Translations under genes and position numbers: made by a program
In this document: piece after piece, positions 22,659 to 34,317 of the stretch
Position numbering within the stretch: the first letter of the stretch is position 1
Layout: the number at the start of each line of letters is the position of its first letter
The notes under the pieces: generated by a model
Databases searched by the model: none
Told to the model about the DNA's origin: nothing
Seen by the model: the letters and a program-made list of their open reading frames with translations, nothing else
Assembly: GCA_030077755.1 (NCBI GenBank)
Contig: JAQJZZ010000005.1
Location: 2,542,001 to 2,606,000 of the forward strand
Length of the DNA stretch: 64,000 bases
DNA from: Filosporella fistucella
Lineage: Eukaryota > Ascomycota > Leotiomycetes > Helotiales
Direction of reading: 5' to 3'

Positions 22659-23674
22659 TTTGAGAATTAAATGAGGAAATCAATTGATCCGGAACTGGAG
22701 GTTGAAAGAAAGATTCGAATTGATCTCACGGATGGATTTCGGATTTTCAATTGATGCACGGCGGGCACGAGGAAAGTAGAGGAGAAGGCAGGGTAGATAG
22801 ATTGGGTGGGTTGAATTTCTAGGTATCGATAAGGCTGATGCTGCCCCTCCAAAATTTATGAATAGCCGGCGGACGGGCGATGACGGGAGGGCTGAATAGA
22901 AAGAGAATTGAGGTGCAGGAAGAGCATACGATGTTTCCCGGGGTATCTCGTTCACGGGCTTGAAGCTTTTTCCAGCAAAACGTGGAGGAAGAGGGCCGAG
23001 GAGGCTTTGGGGAGTTGGGAGTTGGGAGTCAGCAGAATGTGACAGGGAGGGTGAGAATGAGGGGCGGATGGCAGGAGGCGATGGCGGGCAACGTCTGCAA
23101 ATGCATGTCATGACAAGCCTGGAGGCCCATGGATCGCACCTTGGAAGGAATCCTCCAACACAAAAACCAGAACCAAAACAACGCCGGCTGCAGCCCGAGC
23201 ACCTTATCGCCCACCAACCACCCCACCTTTGAGAGGGGTACAAGTTGAAGTACAGTACGAGTACCTACGGTTTACAGGTATGATAGTCCCTCCAGGTGAT
23301 TGAGGGCAAGTTGATGGTTAAATTGGCACAGAACACCCACTGTTGTTCGCTACAGTACTGAGGAATCCGCAGCCGCCAGGTACCTATCTATGTACAAGTA
23401 CCTGTACCAGTCCCAGTCCCAGTCATTTACTTCATACCTATCAATCCCAATTCTACCCCCTTCAATTGGTGAGTATCACGAGCATTCGCCTCCCAATCGG
23501 CGGCTTTCTTTTAGTCAACACTTTGCTTTGCTGCTGGTCATGCGGGGACTCATAAACCGTATCTAACCAACAATCCGCGTGCAACTGCACTTAGGGGAAA
23601 AGTACAGCCATCGCGGCCACAAGCACGGTACCGTTTGCTCTTTACTATACCACAAAACCTTTCAATTTTCAACA
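22659..23674. promoter_or_regulatory. Divergent upstream region of HAD and ornithine aminotransferase genes
   Basis: About 1 kb between two divergently transcribed genes. It contains pyrimidine-rich stretches and repeated cagtcccagtc-like strings near 23408-23425. The 187-codon open frame on the minus strand looks like compositional noise. Confidence 0.45.
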
Positions 23675-23815
23675 ATGGCTCCGTCAATTCCCCACGTATT
23701 TCTTCAAGAACCACACACTCTCCCTCCCTTTTTTCATACACATTCCAATCCATTTTTCATTACTATTTCGATCCTCACTTTACAGAACATTTTGATTCTC
23801 CAAAACCCCGATTAA
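23675..23815 (+). promoter_or_regulatory. Upstream ORF in the ornithine aminotransferase leader
   Basis: A 46-codon frame starts at an ATG with good context (AACAATGGCT at 23671..23680) and stops with TAA at 23813..23815, five bases before the aminotransferase ATG. Its first residues (MAP) match those of the main protein. The leader is pyrimidine-rich and may contain an intron, which would shorten but not remove the uORF. Translation and effect are inferred. Confidence 0.45.
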
Positions 23816-23820
23816 ACAAC

Positions 23821-25342
23821 ATGGCTCCACACGCAGACGGATCAGTTGATACCAACGGCAGTGCCCTCAAAGCCACTGCTCCAACATTCCAACCCGTCGC
23901 AGCTCTCGCAGAGTCTCGATACCATTCTACATCTACAGCCAGCGCAATCGAAGCTGAGCACAAATACGCTGCTCACAATTACCACCCTCTGCCAATCGTT
24001 TTCGCTCGTGCCCAGGGTTCCAGTGTTTGGGATCCAGAAGGGAAACATTATATCGATTGTCTTTCAGCATACAGTGCTGTCAATCAAGGCCATTGTCATC
24101 CTGAGCTGGTCAAGGCGCTCTGCGAACAAGCTCAGCGACTCACTCTCTCGTCAAGAGCATTCCACAATGATGTCTTCCCAAAGTGGGCTGAGAAGGTTAA
24201 GAACACATTTGGATATGACATGGTTTTGCCCATGAACACTGGCGCAGAAGCAGTGGAGACTGCAATCAAGATAGCGCGGAAATGGGCATACAAAGTGAAG
24301 GGTGTACCACAAGGCAAGGCGTTGGTATTTGCTGCCACAGAAAACTTTCATGGTCGTACAGTGAGTCTATTACCCCTCATCCAGCACCGTTTGCTGATTC
24401 TACCAGATGACCGCGATTTCCATGTCCACAGACCCCGAATCCCGCGACAACTACGGTCCATACGTCCCGGGAGTTGGCGCAATTTGTCCATCGACCAAGA
24501 GACCCATCCGCTTCAACAATATTCCTGATCTCGAAGCGGCACTAGAACAACATGGTAAGGAGACAGCAGCCTTTATTGTCGAGCCAATACAGGGAGAGGC
24601 TGGTGTGGTCGTACCTGCAGATGATTACTTGACGAAGGCGCACGAATTGTGTAAAAAGCATAACGTTCTGTTGATCTGCGACGAGATCCAGACTGGTATT
24701 GGACGCACTGGTAAGATGCTATGCTCCGAGTGGGCAGGTATCAAACCAGACTTGGTTACACTCGGTAAAGCCATATCTGGCGGCATGTATCCTGTGTCTT
24801 GTGTCTTGGGTTCAAAAGAGATCATGCTTACAATTGAACCTGGAACTCACGGTTCAACATATGGCGGTAACCCTCTGGGTTGTGCCGTCTCCATCCGCGC
24901 TTTGGAGATTATGGAAGAGGAAGATCTCACTGCTCGCGCTGAAGCTCTTGGAAAGATTCTCCGACAAGGTCTTGAAGATATGAAGTCACCAATGATCAGG
25001 TTGGTCAGGGGAAAAGGATTGTTGAACGCAATCGTCATTGACGAGTCAAAGACAGGAGGTCATTCTGCTTGGGATCTCTGCATGCTCTTGAAGAGTAAGG
25101 GTCTATTGGTAAGAGAAATTCTCAAGCACTTGCTTCATCGTTCTGACATGTGATAGGCCAAACCTACGCACGAGAATATAATTCGACTTGCACCACCTTT
25201 GGTCATCAGCGAAGAGGAGATCAGGGATGCATTACGAATCATGGCAGAGGCAATTCAAGAGTTGCCAAATCTGAAAGGAAAGAAGGAAGATGACATCATT
25301 CCTCAAAGTGAGAAAGGCGTTCATATTGGACTGGACATTTGA
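23821..25342 (+). CDS. Ornithine aminotransferase
   Basis: Three exons (23821..24360, 24407..25108, 25157..25342), phase 0 at both joins, give 475 residues. The PLP enzyme (class III aminotransferase) converts L-ornithine and 2-oxoglutarate to glutamate-5-semialdehyde and glutamate, in arginine breakdown and proline supply. Visible features: [58 protein letters not shown] across intron 1, the cofactor Asp in [15 protein letters not shown], the Schiff-base lysine in [25 protein letters not shown], and the C-terminal [17 protein letters not shown]. No mitochondrial presequence is visible, in keeping with the cytosolic fungal enzyme. The fungal genes are named CAR2/otaA. A uORF precedes it. Confidence 0.95.
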
Positions 25343-25406
25343 GCATCATGATACTCGGATCTTGGAAAAGGCATTCATGGAGTTACCATAGAAATAGATA
25401 TCCTTT

Positions 25407-26309
25407 TCAACAGGTAAATAGCGTTGGTGACGGAGATCTGAACATCATCTCATCGTCGTCATAGTCCTCGATTTCCACAATCTCTTCAACACTTTCCGGA
25501 CCTTCGTATTCCTCGTCGATACGTGGAGGTGGGTCATCAAATATAAGACTCGTTCGTTCTCCCTTTGTCTTCCTCCTCAATCTTCTCGCACTCGACCCAA
25601 TTTCATTTGCCCCTTCAAAAGTGACAGGCTTCAAGTCTTCGTCGTCCGTATCACTTCCTATACTCTGACTCAAAGTTCGTTTTTGAATGCTTCCCGAGCT
25701 TCTCCTTTTCCTCCTCCTTTCTGCTCTCTGTGCTTCTATCCATGCTTCCCTTTCATCCTCTGTATTTTCACATTGCAGATTCTTGAATCCTGATAATATC
25801 CTGGAGTCTAGGTCATTATGTGACACAGACTTTACTGATTGTGCTCGGTCACTCTCCGCATCTTCGTATTGGTGTGGTCTGATCACTTCGTCATCCGAGT
25901 CAAAGTCTTCATAGTCGCTCTCGGCGAATTCTTCAATTGTGAAATTCCCTTCCGAAACAACTCGGCTTTCTTTTCGAGGTGGTGAGGCAGAAATGGGGAT
26001 TGCTGGAGATGAGGATAGTGATCGAGGAGGGCTGTCTTCCGAATCTTCGGTCGAGGAGGAGTTTGATGAATCTGGGGACGAGGAACGTGGGGAGAGTTCT
26101 GCAGGACGGTTTGAGGGTGTATAGAAGAATTGAGGACCATTGCCACTCGGTGTTATTGTCCCACTCTGCTCAGGTAATTTTGGATGAGTGAAATGCATGC
26201 CATTTCGGCGATTTTTGAATGTGAATGTTGAAGCAGTAGTGGGGGTTTGTGGAGGAGATGAAGGCCCTGCCTGCCGAGGGGCATTGTATTTGGGTGTAGA
26301 TGGTCGCAT
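25407..26309 (-). CDS. Conserved acidic hypothetical protein
   Basis: Single-exon frame of 300 residues from ATG at 26309. The N-terminal 120 residues are Pro/Ser-rich and look disordered (SPRSSSPDSSNSSSTEDSED). An acidic segment follows (EEFAESDYEDFDSDDEVIRP), then a charged helical stretch (EDEREAWIEAQRAERRRKRR), a conserved-looking block (FEGANEIGSSARRLRRKTKG, then ERTSLIFDDPPPRIDEEYEG) and an acidic end (EIVEIEDYDDDEMMF). The mix of acidic and Arg-rich blocks suggests a nuclear protein. I do not recognise a domain. It converges with the aminotransferase gene, 64 bases away. Confidence 0.7.
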   Translation of the reverse strand: MRPSTPKYNAPRQAGPSSPPQTPTTASTFTFKNRRNGMHFTHPKLPEQSGTITPSGNGPQFFYTPSNRPAELSPRSSSPDSSNSSSTEDSEDSPPRSLSSSPAIPISASPPRKESRVVSEGNFTIEEFAESDYEDFDSDDEVIRPHQYEDAESDRAQSVKSVSHNDLDSRILSGFKNLQCENTEDEREAWIEAQRAERRRKRRSSGSIQKRTLSQSIGSDTDDEDLKPVTFEGANEIGSSARRLRRKTKGERTSLIFDDPPPRIDEEYEGPESVEEIVEIEDYDDDEMMFRSPSPTLFTC

Positions 26310-28409
26310 GGCGAAAATTGGTGCAGTGCAGCCTCTCGTGAATGATGATGTATTTGGGACACAGTCGGTGTGGTTTGTGTCAGGGTCAAGGCGTCAACGC
26401 CCGAGGTAGATATCTCCAGCAAGGAGAGAAAAGACGAGGAGGATTGCAGTTCATGATAATCAATAGAAGAGCTCGGATGCCACGGGGCCTCGCAACTTGA
26501 ATCAATCCAACAAGACAGCCTATTCTTGGGAGGTTAAAAGGGGGTGTCAGATCTCGTCGACCTGAAAATGCGCGATCCTTGGAGTTCCGACTCGAACTTT
26601 GTCGCTCGACTCGTGGGAGGCAAGGATGGTGCCGTTGAAGATCACCAGTGTAGGGCAGCCAATTATGGGCTTTTGCTTTTTGTGTCCTCTTTCTTCTTTC
26701 GAAAAGAGGAGGAATGGGAGGATATTGGGCTTTGCTTGCTCAGATAAAAAGGGGGTGGTGGACTTGTTTCGAAGTGAAGACAAGTGTTGTAATAATGTGC
26801 GAGGAAGACCGAGATATACTCTGGGATGGGGGTAGTGGGTGAGATGAGGTGAGGTGAGGTGGGAAAAAAAGGTGCGGCAAGGCGAACTTATACTTGGTGC
26901 TTGTGCTCGTGCAGATAGGTAGACAGGCTCGACAGGGAGGGACAGAGGTTGCCTCCGTAGGATGATATCTTTTTCTTTCCAATGGAGGGGCTTGGAGGGG
27001 CTTTCTTGAGAGTTTTTGGGCTCAGTAGAGTGGGAAGGCAACAGAGCGAAAGGCCAGGGGTGTCACGGAAGTAGATCCTTTAGTCCCTGGTGTTGATGTT
27101 GACGCTGATGCTGATGCTGATGCTGATGCTGATGCTGATGCTGGGGCTCGGAGTAGAGTGCAGTGAGCCTGTAGTGTATGGTGTATCACTATACGGAATG
27201 TCGCTTTTCTTTCCAGCGCTCCAAATAATGTGCTGTGTACACACGACTGAGTACGTGCTGGATTGCAAGCACAGTACAGTAGCAGCCAGCCGGGTTCAGC
27301 CTGGATCGGGCAGCAATGCAATCAAGCACTCAATCGCTTCGCTCTGGGTTCTCCCTTGTTTGCGTAGTTCCCGAAAGTAGTTGTTCTTTTGCTCGTGGTC
27401 ATCATGATGGCGAAAATGAAATAGTGAGAAAATAAAAAAAAATAAAAAATCAGGATGTTGGCCGAACGGTGAAAATCGGTACTGCACACTGCACTGCAAT
27501 GCAGATTGGGCCAAACCCAAAGGATGGGAAGTTAAGTGGAAGAGGAAAAAAGTGTGACTCGATTTGACGGACGGAGCAAAGCAGCCCTGAAGCCCCCTTG
27601 CCTGGCCGAGGAAGTCGGTGATGTTTAATTTGAAGGAGTGTTCTGATGCGTTGTCATGAAGAAGAAATTTCGGGAACAGCAGAAGATTTGTAGAGCCCAG
27701 CAAGGGTCTGCAGTAGAGAAAAGCCAATTGTGTAGGAGAATGGAGGGCAGAAGGAAAAGATGCGTTGGAGGCAGCATGCCCAATTTTGGAGAGGTGACAA
27801 GTTTAATTCGAGACTCAGCTGGTTCTAGAATGGGCATGCCGGACCAAACACACGTGATAATATGCACTTGATTTCAAAAGGCCATGAAACGGCATTTCTA
27901 TAAATATGTATGCATCATTACTTTGGAATGGGATTTGGTAACAGCTACTATACGACAGCTTTCCTAAGAGCATATGTAATGGCTTGGCAGTGTTCAAGCA
28001 CGTGAGTACCTATGCATCAAGTCTAAAGAGTGTGAGATGCAGTTTTGCAATAGAAATATGTAGTTGCATAGGACGGAAACATGATCTCTAAATCTGGTGA
28101 TATATAAATTCGTTATTGCTAGATATAGGTACAAGTAAATGTTCCTGCGCGGACTATCTAAGTGATACTTTGAAGTGGTGATATCATTTAGACTCGAGAG
28201 GTTTCGGAGAATATCACAATAGGGATGCAGAATTATAGAAAGCGCTACTGGACATGGATTGAGATCAATGGATACTGCCTTCTTCTATAGCTTAAGGGAT
28301 ATATGGTATGCAAAGTGCTTGCGAGTATATAGCATAGTAGCAGAAGAGCTTTTCAAACCAGATATGGGTCTCCATGAACTTGCGGAGTGTGTTCCCGCCG
28401 AGCTTTTCC
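26310..28409. other. Gene-free 2.1-kb region with low-complexity tracts
   Basis: Contains a hexamer microsatellite (27105..27140), gaggtgaggt-type purine repeats near 26845-26862 and an A-rich tract near 27432-27450. Short open frames follow from these simple sequences. No supported gene. Confidence 0.5.
27105..27140. repeat. Microsatellite (CTGATG)6
   Basis: Six perfect copies of CTGATG, flanked by related imperfect units (tgttgatgttgacg before, ctgggg after). It makes Leu-Met/Ser-Ile-type runs in overlapping open frames that should not be taken as genes. Confidence 0.9.
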
Positions 28410-29811
28410 CTACGCTTTACTCCATATTTTGGATACCGCAAGGTCTTTCTCATCTCCATGACCTTGAAGTGCAGCTAGCTGGAAAAGTTGCAGTGCTGTT
28501 GCACCTAGATGAAGAGGATACTTCATCTTGTTTGCTTCCGTGATCGATTCAGTCTAAAAATAATCAGTGGGTGGCGATCAATTGGTGCGAGTCACTTACC
28601 AACTCCGCTATCACATCATTTACAGTCTTTGTTGACGTCCATTTCCCACTCAGGAGTTGAGGAACGCGATTAACAAACATGAAACTATTCCCTGCAGCTG
28701 TCGAAATGATCTCAAATAACTTGTTGGGCTCCAATCCGACTTTGGCACCTAAAGCCATGGCTTCCATGGCTGCAGCTAGATGTACACCGGCCATTACTTG
28801 CTTGACTAGTTTCAATTTGGAGTCATGTTCTTGGAGTCCGGTAGCTGCTGTCGCCAACTTTAACACCAAGGATGGATCCTGGGGTAAGTATACACCAACA
28901 AGCCCTGCATCGTCCACAGTTCCCAAACCGGCTCCAACACCACTTGCCAAAACTTGCTCGGTGACTGAGGCCAGGAAAAGTGGGAATTGTGCACTTCTTC
29001 CTCCTGCTGTTACAATGCCCTGGGTCATGTTAGTTGGAAATTTCGAAGTCACGAAAATACGTACAATGTCCTTGACAATGATATTCAAAGCTGAATACAC
29101 AGTTTTATCCTCAACCAACATATGGGGGACTCTGTTATCAAACATCCAACTATCTCCTTCTTGAGTTTTAAGCAGCTCAAATGCCTCCTTTGTGTTTAAT
29201 CCCAACGCAGCAGCAAACCCCATAGCTTCACTTGTCATTGTGATATGAATTCCAGCCAATACTTGATGAACCATTTTTACATTCGTCCCTGCTCCTAGAC
29301 CCCCCGGAATGATATAAAGATTGCTTCCCGCCATAGCTTCCAAAACGGGTTTACCAGCTGTCAATGAGCTTTCCGGGCCTGATGCAAGAATAGTCAACGT
29401 CCCTGCTGCTGCTCTGATCGTCCCACCAGAGACTGGTGCGTCGACCAACTCGACGTCTTGTCTACTGAACTTTTCATCCAGTATTTTTCTGACATTTGGA
29501 GAGTGCTCGGGGGGTCCGGTGGAAGAGAGAATGACGACGGCATTTTTTGGTAGTTCGTGAATCGCACCAGTCTCATCATCGAACAGGGCACTAACAATTT
29601 GAGCTGCAGTGGCAACCATGAATACAACATATTGAGCTTCTCGAACTGTCTCTCTGGGTGTGGTTGCTGACTTGCCACCTGCAGCAACAAATCTCTCCAG
29701 AGTTGGACCCCATACATCAAAACCAGTCACTTGAAACCCCTTTTTGATTAAATTTGTAGCCATACCGAAGCCCATGGCTCCAAGGCCGAGAAACGCGATA
29801 TTTCCAGACAT
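28410..29811 (-). CDS. 3-hydroxyisobutyrate/L-threonate dehydrogenase-like protein with two C-terminal domains
   Basis: Exons 29065..29811, 28600..29019 and 28410..28553 give 436 residues. The N-terminal Rossmann domain has FLGLGAMGFGMATNLIKKGF and the family substrate motif DAPVSGGTIRAAAGTL. The C-terminal beta-HAD domain (NAD_binding_11) occurs twice: GLGAGTNVKMVHQVLAGIHI and LKLVKQVMAGVHLAAAMEAM (catalytic-lysine region K-x-V-x-Q in both). The last exon (TESITEANKMKYPLHLGATA and GHGDEKDLAVSKIW) restores the normal family end and is missed without splicing. Intron 29020..29064 is 45 bases, stop-free and in frame. Such duplicated-domain enzymes are relatives of LtnD; the likely reaction is NAD-dependent oxidation of a 2- or 3-hydroxy acid. 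It is followed upstream by a kinase-like gene on the same strand. Confidence 0.87.
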
Positions 29812-30185
29812 TATTTTATTTGATTGATGTCAAGTGATGATTGCTGGTGCCGAAGATCGGAAGTGGGATGAGCTTGGTGAGATTGTATGAAAACGCAAGA
29901 AAAATTCCAGGAACAATGAACGAAAAGGATGAATTCGGCAGGGAATGAATTGATGCAATGTCCACTGGGTGCATTGATGCAAAAGATATAACTCTTTAAC
30001 CACGTTCTGGATGAATTCAGCGGATAAACTCATTCTCCACGTGAACGTCATGACGGGGCGTGTGGGACTTCCCCGCGCTTCGTGGGGTATACCAAGATAG
30101 GATTGCCGAGGGAAGGTGGGATGAATTCTGAATAATTGATTTTGTCGCATGGAAGTTTGAAAAATGTTGCCCCAATAATATACAT
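29812..30185. promoter_or_regulatory. Spacer between dehydrogenase and kinase-like genes
   Basis: Promoter region of the dehydrogenase; both neighbours are on the minus strand. No motif named. Confidence 0.4.
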
Positions 30186-31424
30186 TCATAGCTTGGCTCT
30201 GTCCTGAGAAAGGGATCTGGCTTCCTTCACATGTTCCCAGGCTAACTTTCCCATAGGATGTCTTCCAAGCCCATTTTCTTTTGCCTTAGCACTGCTGGCT
30301 TGTCTTACAGCCCATCTCGCTGCGATCCCTTGATATATACAGGTGGCTCTGAAAAATCCGAAAGCGATTCCCCATGTGAGGTCAGGACTTGGATCCCAGC
30401 CAGCCACTTCGGCATACCATTTCACCAACTGATCATTCGTTGGCAGACCCGGTGTAGCACCTTCTTGAAAAGAGGGTACATGTTTGACATATGATTGATT
30501 GACGAGATAGTATGGGGTCGTCAAATTGATCAAGTCAGAGAGAGGATGCCCAATGGTTGCCATTTCCCAGCTGTACCAGTAAGCATATGCCGAAGTATAG
30601 GATTGAAATACTCACTCTAGTATACCAATGACTCGAGGTTCCGTTTTGTGAAATACCAAATTGTCAATCTTGTAATCTCCGTGAATTGGATTGCCTCTGT
30701 CTTTTGGTTGTGTCTTCTTGTCACGGAAGTATGCCAACATTTCGTCAATGTGTGGTATTTGCCCGACTGGTTCTTTTGTATCCACATCCACTGCTGCTGC
30801 TTGCGCCTTGCTAATTGTAGAGAACGTTTTGATTTGACGATCGTAAAAACCAGATGGCCGCCCAAAGTCTTCCAAGCCAACATCCTTTGCGTTTATGCGG
30901 TGAAGTTTCGCCAGTGTTCGTACTGCATCGTGCCACCTGAATTGTGAAATGTCAGCAGATGCATCACTTGTGTTCGTATACCAACATTTCTGTGCGTTCC
31001 TCTGCAGTTACACCAGGCATCGTAGGATCCTCAATTATTCTCCCATCCAGAAACTCCATTATGTAGAAGGGTGTACCAATGATATTTGAATCTTCGCAGA
31101 GACAGTATGCTTTCGGGACGGGCACATCTGTCTTCTCCAGGGCATGAATGATTCGGTATTCGCGTTCGACTTGGTGTGCGGTCTTTGACACAAGCTTTCC
31201 TGGAGGTTTCTTACGCATCACAAACTTCTGGCCATCTTTCGCTGTCAGCTGGTAAGTCGGGTTGGATTGGCCGAACCCAAACTGGAGGAATTAGAAGTTG
31301 TTGTAGATAATGGGTGAGTATGTACCTGTTTGACATCGATTGGAATTTTGATTCCGGGGACATTTTTCGCAATATATTGCTCAAGAGATGGAATATCAAT
31401 ATGCTGCCTTACAACACCGGCCAT
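30186..31424 (-). CDS. APH-family kinase, ACAD10/11-like, probably peroxisomal
   Basis: Exons 31326..31424, 30986..31281, 30616..30936 and 30186..30570 give 366 residues. Features of the aminoglycoside-phosphotransferase/choline-kinase fold: nucleotide loop [15 protein letters not shown] lysine in [24 protein letters not shown], Brenner loop [12 protein letters not shown] with catalytic Asp, and, only after splicing, the metal-binding [15 protein letters not shown] (unspliced it would read LEW). Proteins of this branch are related to the kinase half of ACAD10/ACAD11, which phosphorylates 4-hydroxyacyl-CoA for breakdown. The C terminus is AKL, a PTS1-type tripeptide, so peroxisomal import is likely. 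One donor is GTTGGT, needed to keep the join [15 protein letters not shown]. Confidence 0.87.
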
Positions 31425-32401
31425 TTTGAGGTGATGAAGAAGAGGGAAGGATGTGGTTTGTACATTTGAACCGTGGATGAGGAGTTAGGGTGGTGAAGCC
31501 GTAGTCAGCCTCGGCCTCGGTATCGGTATGTTGATCTTGGTGTGATGGTGCACGGGCTTTAAGCTAGGTCTTCCTCGACTTCACCGACTTGAATTTGACT
31601 TGTGCACCTTTGCCTTTCTTTGGCCTTTCAGATATCTGCATCTGAGGAAAACAATTATTTTTCAAAGACGGAAATGACCGACCACCAGAAATCTCATTTT
31701 TCAAGCCCCCTCGTGTAGCCTGTTATACACTAGTACGAAGCATTGTACTGTCTCATTCCACGCTTACAAGTCCAACGGCCTCAATCTTTAATTCAAGCTG
31801 ACTTGAAAAGGTCGAGGATGCAGTGCGGCCAGGATGAAATCCGAAGCGTAAGTTGCGAGTCTGAGCCTTGATTTATCATTCCACACAACTTACGATACCG
31901 AAGTTGGAATGCATTCTGAGTGGGATGCAAATGGCGCCTCAGCGTGCGTCCGCCCTTTTGTTGGCTCCTGCGAGGCTGTCTATTATCAATACCTCAAATC
32001 GTCTAGGCACCGATGAATTCCGACGAACTCAGTGGGGACCAGCTGTGGGAGGAAGTTAGAGCAATCCTGCTTGGAGAAAGTCGGAATGGCATCAATGCAA
32101 GCCATTCTTTCGGCTTGCATCACCCCCTTTCATGTTTCGCTTACCTCGAGAAGAATCTGATACTTTGTAACACAATTTGATTTTGTAGCTGGATATCTTT
32201 GGTGCTATCACTAGATATCAAGGCCATACAAAGTCCATTATCCGAGGAATGAAAATCCAGGGTGCACTTATGATGGTTGTCTTTGGGCAACGTATCAGAA
32301 TCGATGGCCAGAAGACGTAGGTCTTCACCATGTTAGGAGAAAACACAAACATAACCCAAACACACTTGGCACTCATGCCTCTAATTATTATTCTGCTACG
32401 T
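31425..32401. other. Intergenic region with no supported gene
   Basis: About 1 kb upstream of the kinase-like gene and downstream of the hydrolase. Nothing protein-like or structured seen. Confidence 0.45.
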
Positions 32402-33528
32402 CTATAGCTTTAATAATCCATTTTGCTCCAACCACGCCTCGCACATCTGTGGCCATTTCGAGACTGGTAAATTAGCAGTATCAATCCCAAATCCATGCGG
32501 TGCATTAGAAAAGACATGCAACTCGACCACTCCTCCAGCCTTCGTGATCCCCTCGCCCAAGCGGTATGCATTGACGACTGGCACGATAGGATCATTCCCT
32601 GAGTATACAATGAATGTTGGAGGGGCATGAGGTAGAAGTTGTGCATCAGGCTGCATAATGTTGTACAATTCTTGTTTTTCCGGTGGGGTGAGAGGTGTCT
32701 TGTCCGGAATGATAGTGCGGCCAACAGCATTCGTAGATATTGGCCCATATCCAATGATCGCAAAGGCCGGCTTTGGAGTTCCTTCTGCAATGTTGGGATA
32801 TGTCCAGGAAGTGGGATAACGAGCTAGAAGTGAGGCTGCAAGGTGACCACCGGATGATAGACCACATATTCCCAAGCCATTCGTAGCAAGACCGCTGTCT
32901 TCGATCAATCTCAGAGATCTACGAGCATCGTCTACAGGTGCTTGGGCGCCAGTAATTGCGGTTGGGAAGCGATGAACGAGAACAAATGCGTTAAATCCAA
33001 GAGATGTGAGCCCTGTGTAGGTCACGGAGAATAAGTAAAGGCCTCATTTAAAATACATGGAAGTTCAGGAAACATTCAGCTCAGGAGACTTCGAGAGTAT
33101 GAAAGAAAATCATTGCATGACCCACAATGTGCAATAGCTACCCCTTCTCTTCCGACCATAAGTTCAATATACCCACCTCCTCCTAAGATGAGAACGGCTC
33201 GACCGTTTGGCTTGGGGGCTTTGTATCCGAATAGCCATGGCCGTTTGACATCCTTGACTACCCCGTTGGTATGTGTAGGTTTCGGATGTGCTTGGAGGGT
33301 GATTGCACCCTCTGACCCCTCCGTGTCCCACAGAGGCCAGGCCAAATCGGCCCCGAATGCTATCGTTGCGGCCATTTTTCCGATGTTGTCTAAGCAAGTC
33401 AGAATGTAGGCAGAAGAATGAGGATTAGCACGTTTATATGCAAAGTATAGTCTCGGCTCGATATCTACCGAGTCAATTATTGCGGATACTGCCAAGCTTC
33501 GGCCGTCGAAAATGCGAGGAATGGCCAT
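32402..33528 (-). CDS. Alpha/beta-hydrolase (acetyl-xylan-esterase/LipQ-like)
   Basis: Exons 33126..33528 and 32402..33012 join across a 113-base intron (donor GTGGGT), giving AHWLTSLGFNAFVL at the junction and up to 337 residues. The core has WPLWDTEGSEGAI, the oxyanion loop VLILGGGGYIELM, nucleophile serine in LGICGLSSGGHLAASLLARY, acid Asp in FIVYSGNDPIVPV and catalytic His in FSNAPHGFGID. The related family contains carbohydrate and short-ester esterases. Two starts are possible: ATG at 33528, or ATG at 33375 (MAATIAFGADLAWPLWD), which begins just ahead of the domain. No signal peptide is obvious with either. It may belong to the neighbouring P450/NRPS cluster, but nothing in the sequence proves it. 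Confidence 0.78.
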
Positions 33529-34317
33529 CTAAATTCGTGTTATACAACATATTATATTATTGATATGAATCAGTGAAAGGAATTTATTGTCATTTGGTAC
33601 AATGCAACAGTCTATGGCTCAAGGAAGGCTACGTAGCAGCAAGTCCGAACATTGTGGGGTTTCTGTTTACGATGCGTAATCTGCCATAACCCAGGTGCTA
33701 AAGGAGCCAAAATCAGTCGACATGAGACTAATTTGAAAGCTCATATCAAGTACCAAACCATCTTCCTCGGGGCTGGCTCTGGATAACATGCCGCAATTAT
33801 TTCGCTTCCATCCTGATGAATTCGGTCTCAAAGAAAACTTGACAATCCTTTGTTGGGTTATCAACGATTTGAAAACATCACAGCTAGATGACTGAATACT
33901 CCCGTGGATTTGCGATATTGCCAACAAGAATACTAGGAACACTTTCGAAGAGTTTATTGCGGCTTCCAGGACGACTTTCATCCAGTCACCTTGGAGGCGG
34001 GAGTGCAAAAGAGACTTGAATCGATGGCCATCTCATCTGTAGGCTTCTTCATATTCTCGTTCTTCTGTATTCTCGAACATCACACACTAGCCTCGTCAAT
34101 CGAATTTCAGATGAGCACTGTCAGAATCCGCTTGTTGTGGTGTTCGATGTTATGAGAGATATTATCATCAGACAACTGCAACACTGCTGCATCTGATGAG
34201 ATGCTAGGAACTACGATTTAGGAAGAGACTAAGAGTCTAAAGGGTATTTTTCTGGTTCTGATAACACACTACTATTATATCTAGTTGTATTAGGGGTATG
34301 GCGCATACAAGGCTATA
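33529..34317. other. Intergenic region with one unconvincing open frame
   Basis: A minus-strand frame of 113 codons (33667..34008) has fairly even composition and a hydrophobic patch (VFLVFLLAISQI), but no ATG at a sensible place, no recognisable domain and no clear introns. It could be a gene remnant. The rest is featureless. Confidence 0.35.

Noticed and set aside
22680..23243. 187-codon minus-strand open frame upstream of ornithine aminotransferase
   Set aside because: Composition (Arg, Cys, Ser, Pro, Trp clusters) looks random; it overlaps the promoter region and has no homology I can see.
27080..27380. Open frames across the hexamer microsatellite
   Set aside because: Their repetitive peptide is a by-product of (CTGATG)n.
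33667..34008. 113-codon minus-strand frame near the P450
   Set aside because: No sensible ATG, no domain and no intron logic; left as a possible remnant only.
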